A DNA stretch of 64,000 nucleotides from Neocallimastix lanati (nom. inval.) (Eukaryota > Neocallimastigomycota > Neocallimastigomycetes > Neocallimastigales > Neocallimastigaceae): contig JACVTC010000091.1 of assembly GCA_016946835.1 (NCBI GenBank), positions 1 to 64,000 of the forward strand, given 5' to 3'. The notes beneath the pieces were generated by a model. It was not told the DNA's origin, made no database searches, and saw only the letters and a program-made list of their open reading frames with translations. Positions 1-10,995 of the stretch are shown here, one piece after another; the first letter of the stretch is position 1, and the number at the start of each line of letters is the position of its first letter. The translations under genes and the position numbers were made by a program.

Positions 1-3000
1 GATATCTTTGATATATTAATAGGTATTGACACACTTAAACGAAATAGATTTGATATAAATTTAGTTAATGATACCTTATATCATATTGATGAAAATAATA
101 ATCCTATAGAATTAGCTTCTTTATTTTATGATGTTAGCTTGAGTCCTTCTGAAAGTACAAATAGAATTAATGACGAAGAAAATAATATGAATAAGGAGAA
201 TAATATAAATAATAATTCTTCTGAAGAGAATGATAAGGATTCTGAAACTAGTTGGAGTGACAATGATAATAATAATGATAATAATAATATACTTTTTACA
301 TATGCTAAATCAGAGTTACCTAATATTAACATAAATAATTTTAATGTAAAATTACCTTTCTTTAATAGTGTCGACATCGATAAAGAAAATAATATCAAAT
401 AAAAACGAATAATAATAAGAATGATGATAAAATTGACAATTATAAAATAAATGATCATAAAATTAATTCTAAAGTTACAAACAATATAAATCCCATACTA
501 CATTCTAAACTTCCATCAAAAATCGATTCTGATCAAAACGGCAATAACAAATTAAATAGTAATTATAAATTAGTAGATAGAAATATTGAAAGGAAAGAAT
601 ATAAGAATAAAACGGTTGATATTACAACACAATTGATTCCATCTCTTTTATTAATAACTAATGAAGTACTACATAATGAAAACGAGGTTTGCACAGACGA
701 CACAATATCTAAACTGGAAATGATTCACTCTATTGTAAAAAAATTACCAGAAAATTTGAAAGCTGATGTAGAAAAATTATTTTTAAATTATATTAGTGTT
801 CTTGCACTGAAACTGACGATTTGGGTTCGTCAAAGCTATATCCTCATAGAATTAATTTAATACCAGGAACAACACCTATTAAACAGAGGGCCTACCGTAT
901 TTCAAAAGTGCAAGCTGATGCACTTAAAAAGGAATTAATTAAACTTATAAATAATAACTTAATTGTCCCTTCTAGTTCTCCTTGGTCTTCTCCTGTAGTA
1001 CTGGTACCGAAAAAGAATGGTCAAGTGAGAATGTGTGTTGACTACAGGAAGATTAATAATTGTACATTAAAGGACGCTTATGCACTTCCTTTAATAGATG
1101 ATATACTTTACTATGTTAGCGGTGATATTTCTATTTTGTCTACTATTGATCTCTTCTCAGGGTACCATCAGATTCCTATGCATTCTGATGATAAAGATAT
1201 CACTTGCTTTACGACCATTTACGGAAACTTTAATTTTGAAGTTATGCCTTTTGGACTATGCAACGCTCCCGCTACTTTTCAAAGGGAGATGAACAGAATA
1301 TTTTTTGATTTAATCGGAGTATGTGTTTTTATTTACATAGATGACTTAGTTATTTATTCTCCTTCAACACATCAAAGACCTAGAAAAAGTATTCCTCATT
1401 CTTGCTAATAATGGATTAAAAGTGAATTTTGAAAAATGTGATTTCTTTAAAGAAGAAGTTGAGCTCCTTGGTCATACTCTTTCTACTAAGGGTATAAAAC
1501 CTATGAATTCTAAAATAAAAGTTATTGCTAATTGGTTACCTCCTTCTAATTTAAAACAGTTACGTTCTTTCTTAGGGGCAATTGGATATTACCGGAAATT
1601 CATTAGCCATTTTGCCCAAATTGCTAAACCTTTATATGATTTAACAAAAAAGAATGTTCCTTTTGTTTGGTCTACCGAATCTAATAATGCATTTGAATTT
1701 TTAAAAATTCGTCTTATTAATGCACCTATATTGTCACCTCCAAATTTTGATAAACCATTTATTGTTCGTTCAGATGCATCTAAATCAGGAATTGGCGGGG
1801 TACTACTTCAGTTAGACGATGACAACATTGAGAAGCCATTATATTATGAAAGTAGGACACTTTCCAATTCTGAAATCAATTATAGCATTACAGAACTTGA
1901 GGGGCTTGCCGCATTTTACTGTGTCATGAAATTTAAACCTTTTCTCACTGGTAATAGTTTTGAGACAATTCTTTATACCGATCATAAGCCTTTAGTTTAC
2001 ATATTTAAAAATAAAGAACCTTCTTCAGCAAGGCATGTCAAATGGATAACTGAGTTCAGTATTTTAAAAATTAAAGTGTTATATGAAGAGGGAGGAGGAA
2101 TGTAGTTGCTGATGCACTATCTAGATTACATTCTAACAATGAAAAATATATAATCAAAAATATAAAAAATGATGATAAACATATAAAAAATAAAAATAAA
2201 AGAAATAATATAAAAAATTATAATAAAGATGTATTCAACCAAGTTATAAATAATGAAATTCAAAATTGTGAAATTAAAAATAATGAAGAAATTAGAAATA
2301 AGAAAAATACTAAAATTAATAAAATAAAAGAGTTAGTGGATGAAATTAAGATCAATAGTAATAATGAAAATTACAAATGGAATATGAGGAAATTAAAAAT
2401 AATGTAATAACATTAATAAGTTTAATAAGTTTAATAATAATTACAGTAATAATAATAGTGAAAATAATGGAGTGGAAAATAAATTGAATGTGAATTATAT
2501 GGTATTTCAAACTGAAGAAAATAATAAACATAGTTTTAATAATAATGATAATAATAATAATAATATTAATCATGTTAATACTAATAATAATGATATTGAT
2601 GATAGTACTGAAAATACTAAATGATTTCTATAAAAAAATAATAAACCAGAATTTGTATTAATTGATGGAGTTCAGTATTATAAAGATAATAATGAATTAA
2701 GAAAAGTAATTTAATGATAATGAAAAATGGGAACTTATAGTAAAGCTCATTGTTTAGGACATGAAGGTAACTTTAAAACCTACCATCGTTTGAAAAGGAA
2801 CTATTATTGGATAGGAATGAATAAGGATATCAGAATTATTTATTAAATCTTGTCATGTATGTCAATTATGTAAACCACAACCACCGAATGTATTTACAGA
2901 AGATTTAGCTACACCCCCAGGTCTACCTTTTACTCGGGTAGGATTGGATTTAGTTGGACCCTTATACGAATCTTTCAGAGGTAATAAATATATAATAGTA

Positions 3001-3791
3001 CTTGTAGATTATTTAACAAAATGGGTGGAAGCTGAAGCATTAGCCAAAACAGAATCAGAAGATGTCATTAGATTTTTAAATAATATATTTTCAGACACGG
3101 GATTCCAGAGATATTAATTACTGATAATGGCCCGCAATTCATATCTGATAAAACAAAAGCTTTCCTAGATTTAAATGATGTCTATGTACATTATATTAGT
3201 ACTTATCATCCTGCTTCTAACGGAGAAGTTGAAAACAGGAATAGAGAAATAGTCAAATATATTAGAATTCTTAAAAGCCAATTTAAAGAATTAAGTAACA
3301 AAATCAAGAATGGGATGATATTTTACCTAGTGCACTTTGGGCTTTAAGAACAACAAAAAATGAAGTTACTAAATTTAGTAGTTTCGAATTACTCTATGGT
3401 AGGAAAGACTTACAACCATTTGAATTAGCAATTAATATTGACAAAAGATTTCCTGAAGAATCAGAAGAAGAATATTTTGTTCGAAAATTTATTAATCACC
3501 ATAATTGGATTTCTGAAGCAATCAAAAATATTGAAACTGCAAATGAATTATGGAAAGATAGGAGAAGACAGATTAAAAGATTAAGAAGTGAATTCAAACC
3601 AGGAGACCTAGTTTTAGTTAGAAATTTCAATCGAAGGAAACTAGACCCTTATTATATCGGACCATTAAAAATAGTTAAACAGCAATTTAATACTGTCACA
3701 GTATGTGATCCTTATACGAACGAAATTGCAGAGAGAAACATTCATCTAAAAAATGTAATTCCATATATTAGTAATTTCCTAAATTATAATC

Positions 3792-3796
<5 letters not shown>
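1..3796 (+). pseudogene. Broken pol of element E (PR-RT-RH-IN)
   Basis: Retroelement polyprotein fragments in shifting frames. Bases 1-402 hold the protease end (DILIGIDTL) and an Asn/Glu-rich linker closed by a stop. A frame change near 810 leads into RT (about 821-1400) with the motifs LFSGYHQIP, MPFGLCNAPATFQ and YIDD. Another shift near 1390 leads into the RT thumb and RNase H (1422-2105; RSDASKSGIGG, TDHKP). Another shift near 2100 precedes an Asn/Lys-rich linker (about 2140-2700). The integrase (about 2740-3796) keeps the HHCC zinc finger (GHEG ... CHVCQLC), VGLDLVGPL, TDNGPQF and NGEVENRN, again across frameshifts, and ends NIHLKNVIPY before a stop. At least six frame changes or stops show it is non-functional. 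Order and motifs are clear Ty3/gypsy. Confidence 0.9.
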
Positions 3797-3841
<45 letters not shown>

Positions 3842-3969
3842 ATGATATATATATAAAAAAAAAAAAAAAATTTTGATATATATAAAAAATATAAAAAAAA
3901 TAAATATAAAAAAAATATTATAAAATATATAATAGTATTATTAGTTTAATAAATATTTTAATATGCTTA

Positions 3970-4010
3970 TAGACTTCAAGGGACGAAGTCTAAGCTAAGT
4001 GGGGGCATCT
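3970..4010 (+). promoter_or_regulatory. Pre-PPT hairpin and polypurine tract of E
   Basis: GACTTC (3972-3977) pairs with GAAGTC (3985-3990) around a 7-nt loop AAGGGAC; flanking TA/TA extends the stem to 8 bp. The polypurine tract AGTGGGGGCATCT (3998-4010) directly abuts the 3' LTR. PPTs prime plus-strand DNA synthesis. The hairpin lies about 175 bases past the pol stop, so it is not coding here, yet it matches the one in A and H. Confidence 0.8.
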
Positions 4011-4629
4011 TGATGCATGTCCAGTAAAAATAATAGAAAATAATAGAAAAATTATTTAGAAAAATTATTAATATAAATATTTATTAAAAATTAATTTTAT
4101 ATAATGAATCTTAAAATATATTATTAATATATTATTAAAGATAATTTATTATTATTAATTATTAAAATATTAAATTAAATAATAATATTAAAAATATTAA
4201 AAGAATTGTTGATAATATAGTAAAATTAGTTATATTAATTATAACGGAGATTGAATGTTTAATTAAATTGATGTTAATATTAAAATAATTTTTAAATAAT
4301 GTTAAACAAGATGAATTAATAGTTATAAGTAAAAAGTTATGAATATTTATATTTATTAATTAATTTTAGTGTTTCGATAAATAAAATTTATAAAATTAGT
4401 AAAAATATAATTATGAAAATAATTTATAAATAAATATTTTCTTTTTTTTTAAGGAATAATAATAAAACATGTATTTTTTTTTTTTTATGATAAAATATAA
4501 TAAATAAAATAATAAAAGATAAATAAATAAAAAGTAAATATAATTATTGTAATATAATATTCTTGGAGTAATTCCCTTTTGCACAAACGCCCAACTAACA
4601 TATACGGTATTTAATAAAATATCGTATCA
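4011..4629 (+). repeat. 3' LTR of element E
   Basis: 619-bp sequence that begins TGATGCATGTCC right after the polypurine tract and ends ATATCGTATCA. The TGAT...ATCA terminal inverted repeat resembles that of the A-type LTRs (TGATACG...CGTATCA), but the bodies differ. No second copy of this LTR is in the window. Confidence 0.75.
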
Positions 4630-4633
4630 ATTG

Positions 4634-5312
4634 TGATAAATAACCAAATTATAAATTAAGAAAAATCAATAAAATGGAATAATAACCCTCTTAATTAGTT
4701 ATTGATAATTATAAAATAATATTTTAATAAAAATAAATTAAAAGATTTAAAATTATTAAATAAATATTATTTTAATTTAAAGAACAATGTATTTTATATT
4801 AAATTATTCTTTTATTTTACTTTAACGATTTTAAATTAAATCTCAGTTTAAATTGATATTAATATTAATTAAAAAGAAACTTATTAATAATAACAAAATT
4901 GTTTATTTTATCTTAAAAGTGTTTACTTAAAATAATTATATAGTTTTATTTTAAATAATTTAAACTTAAAAGAAAAATATAAAAACATGTAAATATTTCT
5001 TTAAAAATAAAAAAAATCAGAATTCAAGAATTAAAAATTTTAAAATTTAAGTTTTAATAAATTATTTTCTTTTATTCTCATTTATTTTAAATACTTTTTA
5101 TTAAGAATATAAATATTCAAAATAATAAAAAGTACAATTTTATATTGATAAATAAAGTTTTATTATAAAAAAAAAAAACAAATATTCTTTTCTTATTTTA
5201 AACTGTAGTGTTTTAATTAACATTTTTGTGTTAATAACTACCTTTTTAATTGACAAATTATTATCACTTTTAGAAGTAAATTCTAAATTAAGATAATAAT
5301 CAACATTTGTCA
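4634..5312 (+). repeat. 5' LTR of element D
   Basis: 679 bp, TGATAAATAACC...TTTGTCA, paired with an equal-length copy at 10986-11664. Visible differences from the 3' copy are a few substitutions (e.g. CATGTAAA against CTTGTAAA) and one-base changes in homopolymers. Confidence 0.93.
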
Positions 5313-5315
5313 AAC

Positions 5316-5328
5316 TGGTGGAGAATCC
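5316..5328 (+). promoter_or_regulatory. Primer-binding site of D
   Basis: TGGTGGAGAATCC starts three bases after the LTR. The leading TGG fits pairing to a tRNA CCA end, and element A has the same 13 bases after its LTR, so D and A appear to use the same primer. I cannot assign the tRNA. Confidence 0.65.
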
Positions 5329-5628
5329 TAACTAAGCCCGGTGAGGTAAGTAGAATTCTTTATTCTATAAAAAAAAAAAAAATTAAAACCCAATGAGGTA
5401 ATTAAAGTTATTCTTATGTAAAACCCAATGAGGTAAAATACTTAAGTGAAAATTAATAATAAATAAAAGAAAACCATTAAATCATAGTTATAAAATATTT
5501 AGCAGAAATTAATTAAAATAGATTAATGTAATAATTAATTTAAAATTATTGATATAATTATTTTAAAAAAAATTATAAGTTACACAATTAATAAAAATAT
5601 AGTAAATTAAATTATAATTAATTATTAT

Positions 5629-5695
<67 letters not shown>

Positions 5696-5889
5696 ACCAT
5701 TATAGAACTAGTAATAATATATAATTTTTAGATATTAAAAATTAATCTTAGTTTATATATAAAACAAAGAAAAGATAATATATATTAAATGAAGAAAATA
5801 ATAAAATAAGTTAAATAATATAAATAAGTTAAATAATATAAATATAAAATAAGTAAAATAATACAAATAATATAAGTAAATAATATATA

Positions 5890-5934
<45 letters not shown>

Positions 5935-6021
5935 CATATATAGTGATACAATAAAGTAGCATATATAAGTAAAATAAAATAAAATAAAAATATATAAAAA
6001 AAAAAAAAAAAAAAAAAAAAA
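5329..6021 (+). other. Leader of element D between PBS and gag
   Basis: About 690 bases with no usable ORF. It has two copies of AACCCAATGAGGTAA (near 5387 and 5422) echoing GCCCGGTGAGGTAAG at 5337, long A-runs (about 5634-5667 and 5895-5930), a TA-repeat (about 5668-5694), and an uninterrupted A-run ending at the gag start codon. Packaging or ribosome-entry functions are possible but not shown. Confidence 0.6.
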
Positions 6022-6972
6022 ATGGAAAATCAAATAAAATTAATAACGTTCAACAGACTTCCCATTCTCGGAAAAACAAAAGTTGCATTCGATGAATGGA
6101 AGTTTGCATTTGAACATTGGTGTCTTACTTTTAAAGTAAGCGAAGAAAGAGAGAAAATAGATTATTTAATTGCAATAACAGATGGTGTTGCAAGGACAAT
6201 AGTTTATAATTCTCTAAATAAAAAAATACCAGATGAATATGATACTATATTAACAAATTTAGCAAAGTATTATAAGAAAACTGCGTCAAAGAATTCCAGA
6301 CTTCTGGAACTTTCATCTATTACTATACGTAAAGATGAAACAATTACAGACTTTGACATACGATTCTCTGAATTGCAAAACCAAATAAGTAAAACTGTGG
6401 TAATCTCAGATGTTATCGTAACATCTTATTATATAAATGCTTTTCGTAATTGGAATAAAATATACGAAAGCTTAATGGAGGAAGAACCAACAACCTTAGA
6501 AGAAGCTCAGAAAATCACTTCGAAGAAAGAAAAGATTATGAACCTTATTAAAGAAAATAAAAATAAAAATCCTTCAAAAGAGAAAACTACTAGCCATAAT
6601 TCTACAAAAAGGCAATCCGAAAGTTCTTATATTAATTTTTATTCTCCAAATAATAAAAATAAGGAAGGAAATAAAAATAACGCTAATAGTTCAACGTATG
6701 GATATCAAAATAAAAATTTTTATAATAATAAATCCTATAATAGTAACTACAATAATAAGTACAATAATTATTATCAATATAAAGAACAATTAAATAAAAA
6801 TACTAATAATAATAGAAATAATGCAAAACAAAGCATAAATGATGAAGAAATAAAAGAAATAACACAAAAGCTCTCCGACTTAAAAATTAATTTTTGCGTA
6901 AATTGTATGAGGATCGGACATAATGAAGTTGACTGCCCAGAATCTGAACAAAATGATGAACGTTTAAAATAA
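6022..6972 (+). CDS. gag: Gag of element D
   Basis: 316-residue structural protein that would form the virus-like particle around element RNA. The N-terminal 170 residues resemble a retrotransposon gag capsid region (WKFAFEHW, DFDIRFSEL). Next comes an Asn/Tyr/Lys-rich stretch (about 210-270), then a CCHC zinc knuckle CVNCMRIGHNEVDC near the C-terminus for nucleic-acid binding. The ATG at 6022 is preceded by a pure A-run and is the first in the frame. The stop TAA at 6970 lies directly on a -1 frameshift heptamer, so a minority of ribosomes should enter pol. The reading frame is undamaged. Confidence 0.9.
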   Translation: MENQIKLITFNRLPILGKTKVAFDEWKFAFEHWCLTFKVSEEREKIDYLIAITDGVARTIVYNSLNKKIPDEYDTILTNLAKYYKKTASKNSRLLELSSITIRKDETITDFDIRFSELQNQISKTVVISDVIVTSYYINAFRNWNKIYESLMEEEPTTLEEAQKITSKKEKIMNLIKENKNKNPSKEKTTSHNSTKRQSESSYINFYSPNNKNKEGNKNNANSSTYGYQNKNFYNNKSYNSNYNNKYNNYYQYKEQLNKNTNNNRNNAKQSINDEEIKEITQKLSDLKINFCVNCMRIGHNEVDCPESEQNDERLK

Positions 6973-6996
6973 ATAATGGGAGTACGCAATCTCCCA
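6963..6996 (+). promoter_or_regulatory. -1 ribosomal frameshift signal, gag/pol of D
   Basis: In the gag frame the last codons read cgT TTA AAA taa, so TTTAAAA (6963-6969) is a canonical X XXY YYZ slippery heptamer ending immediately before the stop. After an 8-nt spacer, GGGAG (6978-6982) pairs with CTCCC (6991-6995), extended by a T-A pair, around an 8-nt loop. The -1 frame is open from 6969 straight into pol. Heptamer, spacer and stem match the known architecture of programmed -1 frameshifting. Confidence 0.85.
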
Positions 6997-9914
6997 ATAT
7001 AAATAAAATTGCAAATACAATAAATTCCAATAATAACAATAACATATACACAATTAATGCCGCACAAAAAAAAAAGATTACAACTTCAAATCAATTGAAT
7101 AAAAACAAAATAAAATTATCAAATAAATCAATTATTAAACCTTCAATATTAAACCAACCCAAAATTAAAATAGTAAAACAACAAAAAAGAGAAATTAGAG
7201 ACAAAAGAAGAAGAGCCATGGATATAGATGATAATGAAGAAGAATACTCCAACCAGAATGAAAATAACGAAACTAATAATAATCAAGAAATAGAAAATAA
7301 AAATATTCTTGAGGAAAGTATAAATCTTAATAATAATCATAGTTATGATGGTATTATTAATAATAATGACAGTAATGGAATTAATAATAATAATGATAAT
7401 AATACAAATAATACAAATAATACAAATAATACAAATAATACCAATAATACCAATAATACAAATAATACAAATAATACAAATAATAAAAATAATAAAAATA
7501 ATAAAAATAATTATGATAATAAGAATAATGATGATAATAAAAATGATAATAGTAATAAAGATAATGAAAATTATAAAAATAAAAATGAAATAAAAACAAA
7601 TAATGTAATTGATTTAGATATGGATAATTATAATGAAAATAAGCCAACAAAATTTATTACTAAAAGGAATATGACTGAAATAAAATTATTAGATAAAGAA
7701 CAAAAGTTTAATATTATTGAAGAAATCAAATCAATCTATCCAAAAATTAATTTAGCACAGCTATTAGCAGCAAGTCCAGCAATAAGAAAAGAATTGGAAC
7801 AGGGTCTAAAGCCAAGAGTAGAAAGAATTTTATGTTCAATAGCGAATTTTAATATACCGATTATCATTGGGGAAATAAATAACCAACCTTTTAAAGTATT
7901 ATTTGATACTGGTGCAAATATTAATATAATTACCTTAGAAAGTTTTAATAAAACTGAATTAAATAACATAGTAAAAACTGACGAAACAATTACCATTGCT
8001 CTAGCTGATGGAACATTAATACCAACTCAATATTATACAACTATAAAATTAAAAATAAGTGAAAATTTAACCATTAATGAAAAATTTTATATTATAGACT
8101 ATACAAATAATTATTATGATTTAATTATAGGAAGAAGTATACAAAAGAAATATAGATTATTAATTGACCCAGATGATGATTTTATTTACAAGAAGACTGA
8201 TAAAGGTTTAATTAAAGTTAGCGAAATTATTAATAGTAAACAGGACATACCTTTAATTAATTCAATTATTATTTCAAACGAAGAAGAAAATGAATTTATG
8301 AATACTCTTAACGAAATAATTAACGAAGTACCAATTGAAATAAAGGAAGAATTTAAAATTTTAATATTAAATAATCAAAAGTGTATGGCAACTTCTCTTT
8401 CTCAATTAACAACTGCAAATTTGCATCCTCATAATATAATAACAACTACCAATGTACCAATAAAATTAAAACCGTACAAATTATCAAAGGAACATTCAAA
8501 TATTCTTAAGGAGGAAATAATATCATTATTAAACAAAGGACTAATAGAACCTTCCCATTCACCATGGGCATTCCCAGTATTACTTGTTCAAAAGAAAAAT
8601 GAAAAATGGAGAATGTGTATTGATTATAGAAAACTGAATAATATTACAATAAAAGATTCTTATGCCTTGCCTCTCATTGACGAATTAGTAACATCAGTAA
8701 AGGGTGCAAAAATATTTTCCGCATTGGATTTATTTTCTGGTTACCACCAAATACCAATGAATAAGAAAGATATCGAGAAAACATCATTCACCACAAAATT
8801 TGGAAATTACAATTTTTTAGTAATGCCTTTTGGACTCACAAATGCGCCAGCGACATTCCAACGAGAAATGAATCGGATATTGCTACCATTAATAGGTGAA
8901 TGCTTATTTATCTATATTGACGATATCGTGGTTTATTCTAAGAATTTAAAAGAGCACATAAATCACTTAAAATTAGTATTCGATATATTCTCAAAATATA
9001 ATTTATCAATAAATTTACAAAAGTGTCAATTTTTTAAAGAAAAAGTCGAAGTTTTAGGACATGTACTAACAGCTGATGGATTAAAAACTGCACCATCAAA
9101 AGTCCAAAGTATTGCCTTATGGGAAAACCCAAAGAATATTTCTCAATTAAGATCATTTCTTGGTTTGGTAAGTTATTACAGAAAATTTATAAAAAACTTT
9201 TCTATTAGAGCTAGTCCACTATTCAAACTTTTAAAGAAAAATAATAATTACAATTGGAATAATGATTGTACCTTAGCATTTGAAGACTTAAGAAATTGTC
9301 TCTTGAAAGATCCAATACTTGCCTTTCCTGATTTCAATAGGCCATTCATTATTAGAACAGATGCTTCTATCAAAGGAATCGGGGGTGTACTCTTGCAACG
9401 GGAGGAAGATAAATTGGAACATCCAATTTATTGTGTTAGCAGATCCTTAAAGCCTGCAGAAGAAAATTACTCTATAACCGATCTGGAAGGCTTAGCAGTT
9501 ATTTATAGTTTAAAGAAATTCCGCGAATATATTGTAAGTAATAAACAAATAACAACAGTAATTACTGACCATAAACCACTTTTAGGTTTTTTTGAAAATA
9601 GCATACCAACCAAAAATAGACATTTTAGATGGATAGAAGAATTTAATAAATATAAAATAAAATTAATATACGAAAAAGAAAAGTCTAATATATTCGCAGA
9701 TGCTTTATCTAGATTACCATCAAAACAAAATGAAAGTGTTACAAATTGTATTAATGCTATTTTAAGTGATATCAACCCAAGAGATTTAGACTTACCAGAA
9801 GGTATAAGAAAATATTTTAGCAAAAATTATCAAATAATAGATAACACTTTATATTATAAAAAAAACGATTTATATTTAAAAGTCATTTATAGAGATGAAG
9901 AAAGATATTATTGA
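6969..9914 (+). CDS. pol: Pol of element D: protease, RT, RNase H
   Basis: Read in the -1 frame after gag; the frame is open from 6969, and no ATG is needed. An Asn-rich region (about 7240-7620), with tandem AAT/ACA codons giving NNT repeats, precedes the aspartic protease (LFDTGANINII near 7900; IIGRS). The RT follows (about 8460-9000: WAFPVLLVQKKN, LFSGYHQIP, MPFGLTNAPATFQ, catalytic YIDD near 8915), then RNase H (about 9340-9730: RTDASIKGIGG, TDHKP, FADALSRLP). It runs to the start of the integrase linker (KKNDLYLKVIYRDE), then hits a stop at 9912-9914 because of a one-base frame change; the integrase continues in another frame. All catalytic motifs seen are intact. Confidence 0.92.
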   Translation: MNNGSTQSPNINKIANTINSNNNNNIYTINAAQKKKITTSNQLNKNKIKLSNKSIIKPSILNQPKIKIVKQQKREIRDKRRRAMDIDDNEEEYSNQNENNETNNNQEIENKNILEESINLNNNHSYDGIINNNDSNGINNNNDNNTNNTNNTNNTNNTNNTNNTNNTNNTNNKNNKNNKNNYDNKNNDDNKNDNSNKDNENYKNKNEIKTNNVIDLDMDNYNENKPTKFITKRNMTEIKLLDKEQKFNIIEEIKSIYPKINLAQLLAASPAIRKELEQGLKPRVERILCSIANFNIPIIIGEINNQPFKVLFDTGANINIITLESFNKTELNNIVKTDETITIALADGTLIPTQYYTTIKLKISENLTINEKFYIIDYTNNYYDLIIGRSIQKKYRLLIDPDDDFIYKKTDKGLIKVSEIINSKQDIPLINSIIISNEEENEFMNTLNEIINEVPIEIKEEFKILILNNQKCMATSLSQLTTANLHPHNIITTTNVPIKLKPYKLSKEHSNILKEEIISLLNKGLIEPSHSPWAFPVLLVQKKNEKWRMCIDYRKLNNITIKDSYALPLIDELVTSVKGAKIFSALDLFSGYHQIPMNKKDIEKTSFTTKFGNYNFLVMPFGLTNAPATFQREMNRILLPLIGECLFIYIDDIVVYSKNLKEHINHLKLVFDIFSKYNLSINLQKCQFFKEKVEVLGHVLTADGLKTAPSKVQSIALWENPKNISQLRSFLGLVSYYRKFIKNFSIRASPLFKLLKKNNNYNWNNDCTLAFEDLRNCLLKDPILAFPDFNRPFIIRTDASIKGIGGVLLQREEDKLEHPIYCVSRSLKPAEENYSITDLEGLAVIYSLKKFREYIVSNKQITTVITDHKPLLGFFENSIPTKNRHFRWIEEFNKYKIKLIYEKEKSNIFADALSRLPSKQNESVTNCINAILSDINPRDLDLPEGIRKYFSKNYQIIDNTLYYKKNDLYLKVIYRDEERYY

Positions 9915-10995
9915 TAGAGCTCATAACGTCGGCCATGAAGGTGCTGAAAAGACTACTTTAAGAATTTTAGAATCATACTACTGGCCTGGAATATGGAATG
10001 ATGTTAGAATGTGGGTTCGATCATGCCACAAGTGTCAACTATTTAGACCCAAATCACTACCACAAAATACAGAAGATCATATTACACCAATTGAAAAACC
10101 TTTTACCAGAGTAGGACTAGATATTATCGGACCGTTACCAGCCACAAAACAAGGTAATAAATATATAATTACTTTAGTTGATTACTTTACTAAATGGCCC
10201 GAAGCCAAAGCTATACCAGATATTAAATCAGAACAGGTAATTAAATTTTTAACAGAAGTAATAGCAAGACATGGACCACTAGAAATAATCATAACAGATA
10301 ATGGATCCTCATTCATTTCGGATATTACAAAAATGATGATCGATTTATATGGATCATGGGTACATTTTACTGCACCACACCATCCACAATCAAATGGAAT
10401 GATAGAAAACAGAAATAGAGAGATTGGAAAAATATTACGATTATTAATAACGGAAGAACAGGAATGGGACGAATGTCTTCCATCAGTCTTATGGGCACTT
10501 AGAACAACAAAAAGTTCAAAAACTAAATTCAGCAGTTTTGAACTATTATATGGAAGAAGGGATACTTGGCCAATGGAAATCATGTTTCCGGATATTCACC
10601 AAGAAGAAGGAGAAACAGAAGACGAATTTAATTTTCGAAGATTTTTAAGACATTACAAATGGGTAAAAGAAGCAATAGGATATTCAGAATATGCTAATAA
10701 ATATTGGGAACACAGAATAGGTTTCAATAAAGCCTTAAAGAAACAATACAAAATTGGAGACTATGTGATGATAAGATTAATTAACAGGACAAAGTTAGAC
10801 CCTTACTTTTACGGACCATTTAGAGTTGTAAAAGAACCAAAATTCAACACAGTAGTATTAGAAGACCCACAAACTGGAAAATTACTTGCAAGAAACGTAC
10901 ATATTAAAAATGTTTATCCATATACAATAAGAGAAGAAAATATTACAACTTCAAGAGACGAAGTTCAATCTGATGGTGGAGGAATTGATAAATAA
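9895..10995 (+). CDS. Integrase part of pol, element D (frame-shifted)
   Basis: Continuation of pol in a different frame, overlapping the upstream part by 20 bases. It inserts element cDNA into the genome. It has the zinc-binding HHCC (HNVGHEG ... CHKCQLF), the DD-E core (VGLDIIGPL; ITDNGSSF; NGMIENRN), and a GPF/Y-type C-terminal module (DPYFYGPFRVV). The C-terminus TSRDEVQSDGGGIDK runs into the LTR, whose first bases give the stop. A frame change between RNase H and integrase is not a usual regulatory site in Ty3/gypsy, so a one-base indel or a base-calling error is most likely. The domain is otherwise complete. Confidence 0.9.
   Translation: MKKDIIDRAHNVGHEGAEKTTLRILESYYWPGIWNDVRMWVRSCHKCQLFRPKSLPQNTEDHITPIEKPFTRVGLDIIGPLPATKQGNKYIITLVDYFTKWPEAKAIPDIKSEQVIKFLTEVIARHGPLEIIITDNGSSFISDITKMMIDLYGSWVHFTAPHHPQSNGMIENRNREIGKILRLLITEEQEWDECLPSVLWALRTTKSSKTKFSSFELLYGRRDTWPMEIMFPDIHQEEGETEDEFNFRRFLRHYKWVKEAIGYSEYANKYWEHRIGFNKALKKQYKIGDYVMIRLINRTKLDPYFYGPFRVVKEPKFNTVVLEDPQTGKLLARNVHIKNVYPYTIREENITTSRDEVQSDGGGIDK
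10947..10985 (+). promoter_or_regulatory. Pre-PPT hairpin and polypurine tract of D
   Basis: AACTTC (10947-10952) pairs with GAAGTT (10960-10965) around AAGAGAC. Compared with E, A and H the first G and last C are both changed, to A and T, keeping the pair. The polypurine tract GGTGGAGGAAT (10975-10985) abuts the LTR. Here the hairpin also encodes the TSRDEV of pol. Confidence 0.8.

Larger units (their letters stand above)
1..4629 (+). mobile_element. Ty3/gypsy element E, right part, decayed
   Basis: Right-hand part of an LTR retrotransposon that starts outside the window. In order it shows the tail of an aspartic protease, reverse transcriptase, RNase H, an Asn-rich linker, an integrase, an A-tract, a hairpin, a polypurine tract and a 3' LTR ending CGTATCA at 4629. 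The LTR is followed by ATTG, which is the target duplication of element D. The pol domains match those of element H at many positions, so E and H belong to one lineage. Gag, primer site and 5' LTR are not in the window. The element is dead: pol changes frame several times. Confidence 0.88.

Noticed and set aside
126-458. Minus-strand ORF of 110 codons opposite the element E linker
   Set aside because: Leu/Ser/Ile-rich shadow of the AAT/GAA-rich plus-strand linker; no domain and no start context.
5753-6033. Phe/Tyr-rich minus-strand ORFs before gag of D
   Set aside because: Antisense of poly(A) and TA-runs.
7345-7650. Ile-rich and Tyr-rich ORFs over the NNT repeat of D pol
   Set aside because: Alternative frames of a trinucleotide repeat; the pol frame with its protease explains the region.
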